64,000 bases of DNA from Streptomyces sp. cg36 (GTDB lineage Bacteria; Actinomycetota; Actinomycetes; Streptomycetales; Streptomycetaceae): NCBI RefSeq assembly GCF_041080675.1, contig NZ_CP163520.1:868001-932000 (forward strand), in the 5' to 3' direction. Below the pieces are notes generated by a model. That model was not told where the DNA came from, searched no databases, and saw only the letters and a program-made list of their open reading frames with translations. Shown here piece after piece: positions 1 through 9,527 of this stretch (positions are counted from its first letter, which is position 1; each line of letters starts with the position of its first letter). The position numbers and the translations under genes are program-made.

Positions 1-76
1 GCACCGGCTGCTGGATCTGGTGGCCCAGTTGGAGCGGAGCGACCCCTGGCGGCGGACGGCTCCCCTCGATGTGTGA
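1..76 (+). CDS. 3' end of an unidentified gene
   Basis: Reading from base 2, an open frame ends in HRLLDLVAQLERSDPWRR...LDV and a TGA at 74-76. Third positions are mostly G or C, as in the other genes here. Only 24 residues lie in the window, so no family can be named. The piece reads like the amphipathic last helix of a soluble protein. The start lies upstream of the window. Confidence 0.45.
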   Translation, partial: HRLLDLVAQLERSDPWRRTAPLDV

Positions 77-214
77 GTGAACCTTCAACCGTCCTGGCGG
101 GCCGGGGAGTTGGCGGGTGCCCGATATGACTGGCGCCGGGTGCGCATGGCATGATCACCCTTCACATTACTTGTCGGTAATGACCCCCACCTCCCACTTG
201 AAGGTCACACCTCT

Positions 215-1609
215 GTGCGCATGCTCTCCAGACGCCTCCTGCTGCCCGGCCTGACCGCGCTGGCCCTCGCCGCCACCGGCTGCTCCTCCACCGGCCACAC
301 CACCGCCGCGCAGCCGGGCAGCACCGCCACCACCGCGGCCCCGGCCGACGACGCACAGCGGCAACTCGACGTGGCCGCCGCCCCGCAGGGCTCCACCGCG
401 CCGACCTCGGTGGCCCGGGCCCGTACCGGCAGGGGCGGGCCCGAGAAGTCCTCGCTGAAGGTCGCCTCCTACGACAAGGCGAGCCGACGGGCCGTCATAT
501 CCAGCGCCCCGCAGGGGCACACCCCCGCGCCCGGCCACTCCCCCGCGCCGGACAAGCCGGTCGCCGTCGGCGACGTCATCGCCAGCGCGCCCGCGCCCGG
601 CGCGCCCGACGGGCTGCTCGCCAAGGTCACCGAAGTCGTCGGCAAGAGCGAGCGCGGCACCGAGGTGAAGACCGCAGCCACCACGCTGGCCGCGGTCCTC
701 AAGGACGACAAGGCCGACGGCAAGGTCCCGGTCGACCCGTCCTCGGTGGTGGTGAAGCCCCTGATGAAGGGCGTCACCTTCTCCTGGGCCAAGAGCCAGG
801 GCGTCCGCTTCGGCCCCAAGGGCGCCAAGCTGCCGCTGGGCAACCTGCGCCTGGACGTGGACGCGGCGGTCGACACCGCCAAGGACGCCCCCGCCTCGGC
901 GGGCGCCTCGGTGGCGGGCTTCGTCCAGCTCGCTCCCGAGGTCGAGTTCTCCTACGACGGCCGCTCGGGCGCCTTCGGGCCCAGCTCGGCGTTCCTCGGC
1001 ATGAGCGGCGACTGGTCCTCGCAGTGGGCGCTCAAGGGCCGAGCCGCCGCGAGCACCGGCGCCCCCAAGCGCATCCCGTTCGCCAAGCTGCACACCGCCC
1101 CCGTCATCCAGGTCGGCCCGGTGCCGGTCGTCGTCAACCTCGACCTGACCTGCTACGTCCAGGTGGAGGCCGACGGCAAGGTCACCCTCGACGTCCGGCA
1201 GGACGTGCGCGGCGACTTCCGGGTCGGCGGCAGCTACACCCACGCCAAGGGCTGGAGCCCGGTCAGCACCTCGGCGGTGCACAGCACCCCGGTCACCGCG
1301 GCCGTCAGCGCCGCGGGCAGCGTCAAGGGCGCCCTGGGCGCCGAGGCGTCCGTCGGTCTGTACGGGGCCGTCGGCGTCACCGCGGACTTCGCCCCGTACC
1401 TGCGCGGCGAGGCCGACGCCAGGGCGACCGCGTCCAGCGACGGCAAGGCGTCGGTGAGCGGCGCCTGGGCGGTGTACGGCGGCTTCGACCTGAGTGGACA
1501 GCTCCACTTCCAGCTGGCCCTCTTCGGCACGCCGATGATCGAGCGGCGCATCCCGCTGGGCGCGCTGCACCGCGAGTGGCCGCTGGCCAAGGGCCACGCC
1601 GAGCGCTGA
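215..1609 (+). CDS. secreted lipoprotein of unknown function
   Basis: A 464-residue protein with an arginine-containing N-terminus, a hydrophobic stretch and the lipobox LAATGC near residue 23, so it should be cleaved and lipid-anchored on the outer face of the membrane. A Thr/Ala/Pro-rich linker follows, then a long mature domain (about residues 70-460) rich in beta-type alternation that I do not recognise. The GTG at 215 is preceded by AAGG at 201-204; the ATG at 221 is the alternative start. It stands alone between the partial gene and the phosphatase gene. No catalytic motif is visible, so a binding or structural surface role is only a guess. Confidence 0.75.
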   Translation: MRMLSRRLLLPGLTALALAATGCSSTGHTTAAQPGSTATTAAPADDAQRQLDVAAAPQGSTAPTSVARARTGRGGPEKSSLKVASYDKASRRAVISSAPQGHTPAPGHSPAPDKPVAVGDVIASAPAPGAPDGLLAKVTEVVGKSERGTEVKTAATTLAAVLKDDKADGKVPVDPSSVVVKPLMKGVTFSWAKSQGVRFGPKGAKLPLGNLRLDVDAAVDTAKDAPASAGASVAGFVQLAPEVEFSYDGRSGAFGPSSAFLGMSGDWSSQWALKGRAAASTGAPKRIPFAKLHTAPVIQVGPVPVVVNLDLTCYVQVEADGKVTLDVRQDVRGDFRVGGSYTHAKGWSPVSTSAVHSTPVTAAVSAAGSVKGALGAEASVGLYGAVGVTADFAPYLRGEADARATASSDGKASVSGAWAVYGGFDLSGQLHFQLALFGTPMIERRIPLGALHREWPLAKGHAER

Positions 1610-1755
1610 CCCGCCGCGCCCGCGCCGACCTCCCCGAGGGCCGGAGGACGACCGTCTTCCGGCCCTCCCGCGTGATCGCACGAGGTGCGCGCTCCCCCGT
1701 CCCGGGCGCATTCTTGCTGTACCACCTACCGCGCGGCGCGGACGAGGGCAGACCG

Positions 1756-4368
1756 ATGAGTGAGAGCGCCGAGAGCAGGCACTGGGCGCCGGAAGGGCTG
1801 ACCGCACTGCTCACCGGGGCCGTGGCGCAGTCCATGTGCGCCGTCGGCGGCCATGTGGGCGGGGTGTACCTGCGCTCCGGCACCCCCGGTCTGCTGCGGC
1901 TGGCCGTGCTGGCCGGTCTGCCGGGCCCGCTCTTCCGGCCCTGGTGGCGGATGCACGTGGAGCGGCCGTTCCCGGTGGCCGACGCCCACCGCCTCGGGGT
2001 GCAGATCCAGCTGGCCGGGCCGATCGAGACCATGCGCCGCTACCCGCAGCTCGCGGCCGGTCTGCCGTTCCGCTTCGGATCGGTGTACGCGCCCGTGGCG
2101 ACGCAGACCAAGGCGTACGGCGTCCTCACCGTGCTGCGGCCCGCGAGCTCCGACCCGTCGGCGGCGCCGCTGGACCGCGACCGGCTCACCGAGGTCGCCC
2201 AGGAGCTGGCGGACGGCCTGCGGGAGCTGGAGGCGGACGGCGGCGGGCGGGCCGAGTGGGACGCGGAGCCCCTGTGCGTACCCCCGCCCTCCCCGCCGGC
2301 CCCGCCCGGCCGCATCGGGCGGTTCTCCTGGGACCTGGGCACCGGGGCGGTGAGCGCCGACGCCGCCCTGTGCGCCCTGCTCGGCACCGCGCCCGCCGAC
2401 TTCGCCGCGACGCCCGGTGCGCTGGCCGCCGCTGCGGTCCCGCGGGACGCGCCGCGGCTGCTGGCCGCACTGCGCGAGACGGCGGCCACGGGCCGGCCGC
2501 CCGCGCATCCGCTGTGGATCCGGGCCCCGCACGGCGGGCCGCGGCTGCTCGAACTCTCCGCGCCGGACGCCGCGCGCCGCCTCGACGGCCTGATCGTCGA
2601 CGTGGGCCGGGCGGCGGCCGGGGACGGCGCGGCGGAGCTGCTGCCCGAGGGCGTCTTCACCCTCGACCGCCTCGGCCTGATCGGCTATGTGAACCCGCGC
2701 GCCGAACTGCTGCTGGGCCGCCCCCGCGACGGGCTGCTCGGCCGGTCGCTGTGGGACGGGGTGCCGTGGCTGGCCCGGCCCGCCTACGAGGACCATCTGC
2801 GCGGCGCGCTGCTGTCCAGGGATCCGGTGCACTTCCGGGTCAGACGCCCTCGGGAGGCGCGCGAAGGGGACCCGCCGGGCCCGTCGGGCGTCGACTGGCT
2901 GTCGCTGTCGGCGTACCCGGGCCCCGACGGGCTGACCTTCACCGCGGTCCCGCTGGGCCGGGACCGGGACGCCCCGGACGCGGGCGACGGCCGGGGCGCC
3001 GCCCGCCGCCCCGCCGGGCCCGGCGAGGAGCCCGGGGAGCTCGCGGAGGAGTGGACCGTCCCGCCCGCCGCCGCCACGGGGATCGCCCCCGCGGCGCCCG
3101 GCACCGCACCCGCGGGCGACGGGGACGGCGACGGCCGGAACGGGCCCGCCCCGCTCTACCCGCCCGTCGTCCTCGCCCTGGCGCTCAGCGAGGCCGTCAC
3201 GGCCCGCCAGGTGTCGGCCGTGGTGATGCAGGAGCTGCTGCCCGCGTTCGGCGGGCGCCGGCTCGCCATCTACCTGCTCCAGGAGCGCCATCTCTATCTG
3301 GCCTGGGAGTCCGGCTTCCCCAAGGGCTTCCTCGATCCGTTCGACGGCGTGGCGCTGGACGTGCGGCTGCCCGGCGTGGAGACCCTGACCAGTGGCCGCC
3401 CCCTCTTCTTCGAGTCCATGGAGCAGCTCTCGGCCGCCTACCCGGGCATCCCGCTCGACGCCCAGCAGGGCGCCCGCGCGTTCCTGCCGCTGATCGCGTC
3501 GGGGCGCCCGGTCGGCTCCTGCATCCTCGGCTTCGACCGGCCGCGCGAGTTCAGCGCCCAGGAGCGCACGGTGCTGACCGCGCTCGCCGGGCTGATCGCG
3601 CAGGCCCTGGAGCGGGCGCAGCGCTACGACACGGAGGCGGCGCTGGCCCGCGGCCTCCAGTCGGCCCTGCTGCCGCACCGGCTCCCCGAGCATCCGCAGG
3701 TGGCGACGGCGGGCCGGTACCTGCCCGGCACCCAGGGCATGGACGTGGGCGGCGACTGGTACGACGTGGTGGAGGCGGGCGCGGGCCTCGCCTTCGTCAT
3801 CGGCGACGTCCAGGGCCACGGCGTGCAGGCCGCCGCCACCATGGGCCAACTGCGCAGCGCGGTGCGGGCGTTCGCGATCGCCGGGCATCCGCCCGAGGAG
3901 GTGATGAGCGGCACCAACCAGCTGCTGATCGATCTGGACCCGGGCCAGTTCGCCAGCTGCTGCTACCTCCGCCTGGACCCGGTCACCGGGGTGCTGCGGG
4001 CCGCCCGCGCCGGACACCCCCAGCCGCTCCTGCGCCACCCCGACGGCCGCACCGAGGTCCTGGACCTGCCGGGCGGAGTGGTCCTCGGCGTGGACCCGTC
4101 GGCCCGCTACCCGGTGACCGAGCTGCGCCTGGAGCCGGGCGCGGTGCTCGCCCTGTACACCGACGGCCTGGTGGAGCGGCCGGGCACCGACATCGACGAG
4201 GGCGTCGAACGGCTGCGGACGGCGCTGGCCGGGGCCGCCGGGGCGGGGCGGGGCGCGGGCCCCTCGCTGGGCGCCACGGCGGACCGGCTGATCGAGGAGG
4301 CCCGCCGGGCCACCGACCGCCCGGACGACATCGCGCTCCTGCTGACCACGCGCCGCACCGCGCACTGA
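1756..4368 (+). CDS. SpoIIE/PP2C-type serine phosphatase with GAF and PAS sensor domains
   Basis: An 870-residue cytoplasmic signalling phosphatase. A GAF-like N-terminal region (about 10-140) is followed by two PAS-like segments (from about 190 and 295), an acidic/Pro-rich linker, a second GAF (about 470-625) and a C-terminal PPM/SpoIIE domain (630-870). The metal and catalytic motifs GGDWYD, GDVQGHG, LYTDGLVE and DDIALLL are all present. Such proteins usually dephosphorylate anti-sigma-factor antagonists in response to ligand or redox signals. The start is the ATG at 1756; a longer open frame upstream is not protein-like. No kinase or antagonist gene is next to it, so its partner is unknown. 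Confidence 0.93.
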   Translation: MSESAESRHWAPEGLTALLTGAVAQSMCAVGGHVGGVYLRSGTPGLLRLAVLAGLPGPLFRPWWRMHVERPFPVADAHRLGVQIQLAGPIETMRRYPQLAAGLPFRFGSVYAPVATQTKAYGVLTVLRPASSDPSAAPLDRDRLTEVAQELADGLRELEADGGGRAEWDAEPLCVPPPSPPAPPGRIGRFSWDLGTGAVSADAALCALLGTAPADFAATPGALAAAAVPRDAPRLLAALRETAATGRPPAHPLWIRAPHGGPRLLELSAPDAARRLDGLIVDVGRAAAGDGAAELLPEGVFTLDRLGLIGYVNPRAELLLGRPRDGLLGRSLWDGVPWLARPAYEDHLRGALLSRDPVHFRVRRPREAREGDPPGPSGVDWLSLSAYPGPDGLTFTAVPLGRDRDAPDAGDGRGAARRPAGPGEEPGELAEEWTVPPAAATGIAPAAPGTAPAGDGDGDGRNGPAPLYPPVVLALALSEAVTARQVSAVVMQELLPAFGGRRLAIYLLQERHLYLAWESGFPKGFLDPFDGVALDVRLPGVETLTSGRPLFFESMEQLSAAYPGIPLDAQQGARAFLPLIASGRPVGSCILGFDRPREFSAQERTVLTALAGLIAQALERAQRYDTEAALARGLQSALLPHRLPEHPQVATAGRYLPGTQGMDVGGDWYDVVEAGAGLAFVIGDVQGHGVQAAATMGQLRSAVRAFAIAGHPPEEVMSGTNQLLIDLDPGQFASCCYLRLDPVTGVLRAARAGHPQPLLRHPDGRTEVLDLPGGVVLGVDPSARYPVTELRLEPGAVLALYTDGLVERPGTDIDEGVERLRTALAGAAGAGRGAGPSLGATADRLIEEARRATDRPDDIALLLTTRRTAH

Positions 4369-4517
4369 GAGCCGGGCATCGGGCGGGGTCCGGGCGCCCG
4401 CACCGGCCGTGACCTTCGCCGCAAACCGCGTACGCCCGTTGCCGAGCGGCCCGGCGGGCTGATCAAGTACAGGGGCGCCACTTCGCCGCGCCGAGCCGCA
4501 GAGCAGGAGAACACCCC

Positions 4518-5387
4518 ATGACGACCGGGTACTTCACGTCCGTGGACGACGCCCGCGCACGCCTGGCGACGGCCGGTTACCTGGCCTCCCCGGCCGTCGC
4601 CACCACCGTCTTCCTCGCCGACCGGCTGGGCAAGCCGCTGCTGGTGGAGGGCCCGGCCGGGGTCGGCAAGACGGAACTGGCCAAGGCGGTCGCCGAGGTC
4701 GCGGGGGCCGGGCTGGTACGGCTGCAGTGCTACGAGGGCGTGGACGAGTCCCGGGCGCTGTACGAGTGGAACCACGCCAAGCAGCTGCTGCGGATCACCG
4801 CCGGGCGCGAGGAGTCGTGGGACGAGACGCGCACCGACATCTTCAGCGAGGAGTTCCTCCTCCCCCGCCCCCTGCTCACCGCCATCCGCGGCGCCGACCG
4901 CAAGGTCCTGCTGATCGACGAGGTGGACAAGGCGGACGTGGAGGTGGAGGGACTGCTCCTCGAAGTGCTCAGCGACTTCCAGGTCACCGTCCCCGAGCTG
5001 GGCACCATCGCCGCCACCACCCGCCCGTTCGCGGTGCTCACCTCCAACGCCGGCCGAGAGCTCTCCGAGGCCCTGCGCCGCCGCTGCCTCTTCCTGCACA
5101 TCGGCTTCCCGGACGCCGCCTCGGAGCGCCGGATCGTCCGGCTCAAGGTCCCGGGTCTGGACGAGGCGCTCGCCGCGTCGGTGGTGCGGGTGGTGGGGGC
5201 GCTGCGGGCGATGGACCTGCGCAAGGCGCCGTCGGTGGCGGAGACCATCGACTGGGCCCGCACCCTGCTCGCGCTCGGCGCCACCACCCTGGACGAGGAC
5301 CTCGTACGCGACAGCCTCGGCGTGGTCCTCAAGCACCAGGACGACATCGTCAAGGCCGCCGCCAAGCTCGACCTGGACGCCGTGTGA
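4518..5387 (+). CDS. moxR: MoxR-family AAA+ ATPase
   Basis: A 289-residue AAA+ ATPase. Walker A (GPAGVGKTE, near residue 45), Walker B (LLIDEVDKAD, near 131) and a sensor-1 region (TSNAGRE) are intact. MoxR ATPases act as chaperones that insert cofactors or mature metal centres together with a VWA-domain partner. The partner gene overlaps the stop codon by 4 bp (GTGA), so the two should be translationally coupled. AGCAGGAGA just upstream of the ATG is a good ribosome binding site. The CoxD/CoxE pair of CO dehydrogenase maturation is the closest analogy, but no such client is adjacent. Confidence 0.93.
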   Translation: MTTGYFTSVDDARARLATAGYLASPAVATTVFLADRLGKPLLVEGPAGVGKTELAKAVAEVAGAGLVRLQCYEGVDESRALYEWNHAKQLLRITAGREESWDETRTDIFSEEFLLPRPLLTAIRGADRKVLLIDEVDKADVEVEGLLLEVLSDFQVTVPELGTIAATTRPFAVLTSNAGRELSEALRRRCLFLHIGFPDAASERRIVRLKVPGLDEALAASVVRVVGALRAMDLRKAPSVAETIDWARTLLALGATTLDEDLVRDSLGVVLKHQDDIVKAAAKLDLDAV

Positions 5388-6778
5388 CCGCCGGCGGCCC
5401 CTGGGGGAACGGCGGCGGGGATCCGGCCGGGGGCCTCACGGACCGGCTCACCGACCTGGTCCAGACGCTGCGCGCGCACGGGCTGCGCATCGGTCCGGGC
5501 GAGAGCGTCGACGCCGCGGCCGTGCTGGAGGTGCTCGGCCTCGACGACCGCGAACGGGTCCGGGAGGGCCTCGCCGCCGCCCTGCTCCACCAGGAGGCAC
5601 AGCGGGCCGTCTTCGACCCGGTCTTCGATCTGTACTTCCCGCTCGCCGTCGGCGCCCCCCGCACCCCCGGCGCCGACCGCGACGACCTGCGCGAACGGCT
5701 CGCCGCCGCGCTCGCGGCCGACGACAGGGCCGCGCTCGCCCGGCTGGCGGCGGAGGCGGTGGACAGCCTGGGCGGCTACGGCTCCGTACCGGGCTCGGAC
5801 GGTTTCTCGGCGCACCAGACGCTGGACCGGCTGCGCCCGCAGACGCTCCTCGCCCGGGTGCGGTCGACGCTCGGACGGGGGACGGAGGGCCGGACCGACT
5901 TCACCGACCGGCTGACCGACGACGAGATCCGCCACCGCATCGAGGCGTTCCGCGCCCAGGTGGGCACCGAGGCACGACGGCGGGTCGCCGAGCGGCGCGG
6001 CGCCGACGAGATCGCCCGCCGGGCGGTGCGGCCCACCGCCGACCGGGTCGACTTCCTGGTGGCGGGCCGCGCCCAGCTCGACGAACTGCGCAGGACGGTC
6101 CAGCCGCTGGCCCGCAGGCTCGCCACCCGGCTCGCGGCGCGCCGCCGCCGGGCCGCCCGGGGGCGGATCGATCTGCGGCGCACCCTGCGCGGCTCGCTGT
6201 CGACCGGCGGGGTGCCGATGCGGCCGGTGCTGCGCCGCCGTCGCCCGGCCCGCCCCGAACTCGTCCTGCTCTGCGACGTGTCGGGGTCCGTCGCCGGTTT
6301 CGCGAACTTCACGATGCTGCTGGTGCAGGCGCTCCACGACCAGTTCGCCAAGGTGCGGGTGTTCGCCTTCGTCAACCGGGTCGACGAGGTGACCGCACTG
6401 CTCCGCCCGGGGGCGGCGGACCCGGCGGGCCTCGGCGACCGCATCGCGGCTCGGGCGGCGGTGACCGGCCGGCACAGCAGCAGCGACTACGGCACCGCGC
6501 TGGGCGAGTTCGCCGAGTTCCATCTGGACGCGGTCGGCCCGCGCACCGCCGTCTTCGTCCTGGGCGACGCCCGTACGAACATGAGCGACCCCAATCTGCC
6601 CGCCCTGCGCCGCATCGCGGAGCGCGCCCGCCGGGTGTACTGGCTCAACCCGGAGCCGGTGTCCCAGTGGGCGACGGGCGATTCGGCGGCGCTCGACTAC
6701 GCCGAGCTGGTCGAGATGCACGTGTGCCGCAACGCGCACCAGCTGACCGGGCTGGTCGCCCGGCTGCTGCCGATCTGA
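5384..6778 (+). CDS. VWA domain protein (CoxE-like), partner of MoxR
   Basis: A 464-residue protein. The N-terminal half is charged and Arg-rich; the C-terminal half is a von Willebrand A domain with the MIDAS motif DVSGS near residue 298 and a conserved FVLGDARTN segment. It has no signal peptide or membrane segment. The start is the GTG at 5384, which overlaps the moxR stop; a longer upstream frame is a shadow of moxR. MoxR-VWA pairs work together in maturing enzyme complexes or in stress responses. The nearest metalloenzyme in the window is the sulfite-oxidase-like protein at 8388, but nothing in the sequence links them. Confidence 0.9.
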   Translation: MTAGGPWGNGGGDPAGGLTDRLTDLVQTLRAHGLRIGPGESVDAAAVLEVLGLDDRERVREGLAAALLHQEAQRAVFDPVFDLYFPLAVGAPRTPGADRDDLRERLAAALAADDRAALARLAAEAVDSLGGYGSVPGSDGFSAHQTLDRLRPQTLLARVRSTLGRGTEGRTDFTDRLTDDEIRHRIEAFRAQVGTEARRRVAERRGADEIARRAVRPTADRVDFLVAGRAQLDELRRTVQPLARRLATRLAARRRRAARGRIDLRRTLRGSLSTGGVPMRPVLRRRRPARPELVLLCDVSGSVAGFANFTMLLVQALHDQFAKVRVFAFVNRVDEVTALLRPGAADPAGLGDRIAARAAVTGRHSSSDYGTALGEFAEFHLDAVGPRTAVFVLGDARTNMSDPNLPALRRIAERARRVYWLNPEPVSQWATGDSAALDYAELVEMHVCRNAHQLTGLVARLLPI

Positions 6779-6782
6779 GGCC

Positions 6783-8165
6783 CTACCCCTTCGCCGGTTC
6801 GATGTTCTGGTTGCCGTGGAAGAGGTTGCGCGGGTCGTAGGTGTGCTTCACCGCCGCCAGCCGGTCGTACTGGTCGCGGTAGGTGGCCCGGACCCGGTCC
6901 TGGCCCTCGCCCTCCCCGATGAAGTTCACATAGCTGCCGCCCATGGAGTGCGGGTGCAGCTCCTCCCAGTAGTCGACGCACCACTGTCTGACGGTCTCGG
7001 CGTTGGCCGGGTCGGGGTCGACGCCGCCGATGATCCCGGACCAGACGGCGTCGCGGTAGCCCCAGGCCGTCTCACCGGCGCCGACGCGGTGGGCCGCGCC
7101 GTCGACGGGGTACAGGTGCATCGTCGACAGGCCGGTGGGCAGGCCCTCGGCGTACTTGGCGTGCACGTCGATGGCGCCGTCGCCGATCCGGTCGAAGAAG
7201 TCACCGCGCCAGTACCACTGCAGACCGGTCGGGATGAGCTCGTCGAACATGCCCTGCACCATCGGGTAGGGCATCGGCGCCGTGAAGTGGAAGGCGGGCG
7301 GGCCGGGTTCACCGACCGCTTCCAGCGCCTTTGCGGCCAGCTCCGGGTCGCCGGTCCAGCACCACACCACGCCGCACATCTTCTGCCCGTGGATCTCCTC
7401 CGGGAACGGCGGCCCCGGCGGCACGACCAGCGACGCGTAGAAGCCGTTGAGGTCGTCCGGCGCCTGCGGCAGGAACTCGCGGTACCAGCGCAGCACATCG
7501 CCGATCCGGTCCAGCGTCCACACCGTCACGCCGAGCACCACGGTGTGCACCGGGTGCAGCCGGAAGGTGAAGGAGGTGACGACGCCGAAGTTGCCGCCGC
7601 CACCGCGCAGCGCCCAGAACAGGTCCGGGTGGTGCTGTGCGTCGGCGGTGACGAACGAGCCGTCGGCCAGCACCACGTCCGCCGCCAGCAGGTTGTCGAT
7701 GGTCAGCCCGTACTTGCGGGTGAGGTGGCCGTGTCCGCCGCCGAGGGTCAGCCCGCCGACCCCGGTGGTCGACATGATGCCCGCGGGTGTGGCCAGGCCG
7801 AACGCGTGCGCCGCGTGGTCCAGGTCCTGGATCAGGCTGCCGCCGCCGACCTGGGCGGTCTCCGCCGCGGGGTCGACGCGGGCCCAGCGCATGGGCGCCA
7901 GGTCGAGGGTGACGGCGTCGTCCGCCACGCACAGCCCGGCGCCGCTGTGCCCGCCGCCGCGGACCGCGATGTCGATGCCGTGGTCGCGCAGGAAGTCGAC
8001 CGCGTCGATGACGTCGCCCGCGTCCGTGCACCGCACCACGGCGGCCGGTCTGCGGTCGATCATCGCGTTGTAGATCTTGCGGACCCGGTGGTACTCGGGG
8101 TCCTGCGGGCCGATGACCGGGCCGCGCAGTACGGTCCGCATCGCCTCCAGCGTCGTGCCGTCCAT
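6783..8165 (-). CDS. FAD-linked oxidoreductase, berberine-bridge type
   Basis: A 460-residue FAD-dependent oxidase/dehydrogenase of the PCMH/BBE group. The FAD-binding half contains RGGGHSGAG, whose His is the usual covalent flavin attachment site, and a BBE C-terminal segment ends in NYWEE/DPRNLF-type motifs (YDPRNLFHGNQNI). The second attachment Cys of bicovalent members is absent (AGIMSTTGVGG), so one covalent link is expected. It has no signal peptide. GAGGAGATC before the ATG at 8165 is a good ribosome binding site. It converges on the VWA gene with only 4 bp between. The substrate cannot be read from sequence; these enzymes oxidise sugars, alkaloids or polyketides. Confidence 0.9.
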   Translation of the reverse strand: MDGTTLEAMRTVLRGPVIGPQDPEYHRVRKIYNAMIDRRPAAVVRCTDAGDVIDAVDFLRDHGIDIAVRGGGHSGAGLCVADDAVTLDLAPMRWARVDPAAETAQVGGGSLIQDLDHAAHAFGLATPAGIMSTTGVGGLTLGGGHGHLTRKYGLTIDNLLAADVVLADGSFVTADAQHHPDLFWALRGGGGNFGVVTSFTFRLHPVHTVVLGVTVWTLDRIGDVLRWYREFLPQAPDDLNGFYASLVVPPGPPFPEEIHGQKMCGVVWCWTGDPELAAKALEAVGEPGPPAFHFTAPMPYPMVQGMFDELIPTGLQWYWRGDFFDRIGDGAIDVHAKYAEGLPTGLSTMHLYPVDGAAHRVGAGETAWGYRDAVWSGIIGGVDPDPANAETVRQWCVDYWEELHPHSMGGSYVNFIGEGEGQDRVRATYRDQYDRLAAVKHTYDPRNLFHGNQNIEPAKG

Positions 8166-8387
8166 GGCGATCTCCTCGAACCGCACCGCCCGTCCCCTGC
8201 TGGGCCGCCGGTGTGGCTGAGCGCGCCGGTGCCCCGGTGTCCTCGCGCACCTCCACCGCACCGGACGCCACAGGGCTGACACCACCAGCGTCCCGCCGCC
8301 CGCGCGCACGCGCAATCGCGGCCCGGCCCACCGCCCGCCCGCCCCTCCGGAGTGCCCCGGACCCGCCGCCGGGCGCACCATGGGGAC

Positions 8388-9506
8388 ATGGACGGCGGCA
8401 TCGGCGACATCAGCGCACCGGGGCGTCTGGCCGGTCCCGGCGAGGGGATCGGACCCGATGAACTCGCCCTGACCACCCGCAACCACGGGCTCCCGCTCGA
8501 AGCCCTGCGCTACGACGTCACCCCGCCGGGCCTGCACTACGTACTGGTCCACTACGACATCCCGGAGGGCGACGCGGACACCTGGCGGCTCACCGTGAGC
8601 GGCCGGGTACGCACCGCGCTCACCCTGGACCTGCCGGCCCTGCGCGCCTTCCCGGCCGTCACGCGCCGGGTGACGATGGAGTGCGCGGGCAACGGCCGCG
8701 CCCGCCTCACCCCCCGCCCGGTGAGCCAGCCCTGGCTGGTCGAGGGCGTGGGCACCGCCGACTGGACCGGGGTGCCGCTGCGCACGCTGCTGGGCGAGTG
8801 CGGGGTGGAGCAGGACGCCGTGGAGGCGGTGTTCACCGGCGCCGACCACGGGGTGGAGCGCGGGGTGGAGCAGGACTACCGGCGCAGCCTGCCGCTCCGG
8901 GACGCGCTGCGGGGCGACCCCGAGGTGCTGGTGGCGTACGCGATGAACGGCGGCCCGCTGCCGCCCCAGCACGGCCGTCCGCTGCGGCTCGTGGCGCCGG
9001 GCTGGTACGGGATGGCGCACGTGAAGTGGCTGCGCGACATCACGCTGACCGACACCGCCTTCACCGGGTTCCAGCAGCAAGTGGCCTACCGCTACCGGCA
9101 GTCGGCCGACGATCCGGGCGTGCCGGTCACCCGGATCGCCCCGCGCGCGCTGATGGTGCCGCCCGGCTTCCCCGACTTCATGTCCCGCACCCGGGTGGTG
9201 CGCCCGGGCCCCGTGGAGCTGACGGGCCGGGCCTGGTCGGGCCGGGCCCCGGTGACCCGGGTGGAGGTGTGCGGGGACGACGGCGGCGGCTGGTACGAGG
9301 CCGAACTCGATCCGCCCGACGGGCACACCTGGGCCTGGCGCCGCTGGCGGGCGTGGTGGACGGCCACGCCCGGCAGGCACGTCCTGAGCGTCCGCGCCAC
9401 CGACGCCTCCGGCGCCGCCCAGCCGGTGGAGCAGCCGTGGAACCGCGGCGGCTTCGCCAACAACCTGGTGCAGCGCGTCCCGGTGTACTGCCCCGAGGAC
9501 GGCTGA
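8388..9506 (+). CDS. sulfite-oxidase-family molybdopterin enzyme
   Basis: A 372-residue protein of the sulfite oxidase fold. The Mo-liganding Cys is in MECAGNGRARLTPRP (Cys99), followed by a PYXXXL-type core and, from about residue 260, the Ig-like Mo-co dimerisation domain. No twin-arginine signal is present, so it appears cytoplasmic, unlike SoxC or YedY. It has no heme domain. The ATG at 8388 is chosen because the family N-terminus begins close to here; an upstream GTG at 8352 is possible. It is divergent from the flavin oxidoreductase, sharing a 222-bp intergenic region. Confidence 0.9.
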   Translation: MDGGIGDISAPGRLAGPGEGIGPDELALTTRNHGLPLEALRYDVTPPGLHYVLVHYDIPEGDADTWRLTVSGRVRTALTLDLPALRAFPAVTRRVTMECAGNGRARLTPRPVSQPWLVEGVGTADWTGVPLRTLLGECGVEQDAVEAVFTGADHGVERGVEQDYRRSLPLRDALRGDPEVLVAYAMNGGPLPPQHGRPLRLVAPGWYGMAHVKWLRDITLTDTAFTGFQQQVAYRYRQSADDPGVPVTRIAPRALMVPPGFPDFMSRTRVVRPGPVELTGRAWSGRAPVTRVEVCGDDGGGWYEAELDPPDGHTWAWRRWRAWWTATPGRHVLSVRATDASGAAQPVEQPWNRGGFANNLVQRVPVYCPEDG

Positions 9507-9527
9507 TCCGCCCGGCCGCCCGCCGCC

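Noticed and set aside
1836..4412. Very long open frames on other strands and frames over the phosphatase, helicase, AfsR and molybdenum hydroxylase genes
   Set aside because: They are Arg/Pro/Gly/Ala-rich shadows produced by high GC content, without motifs or ribosome binding sites.
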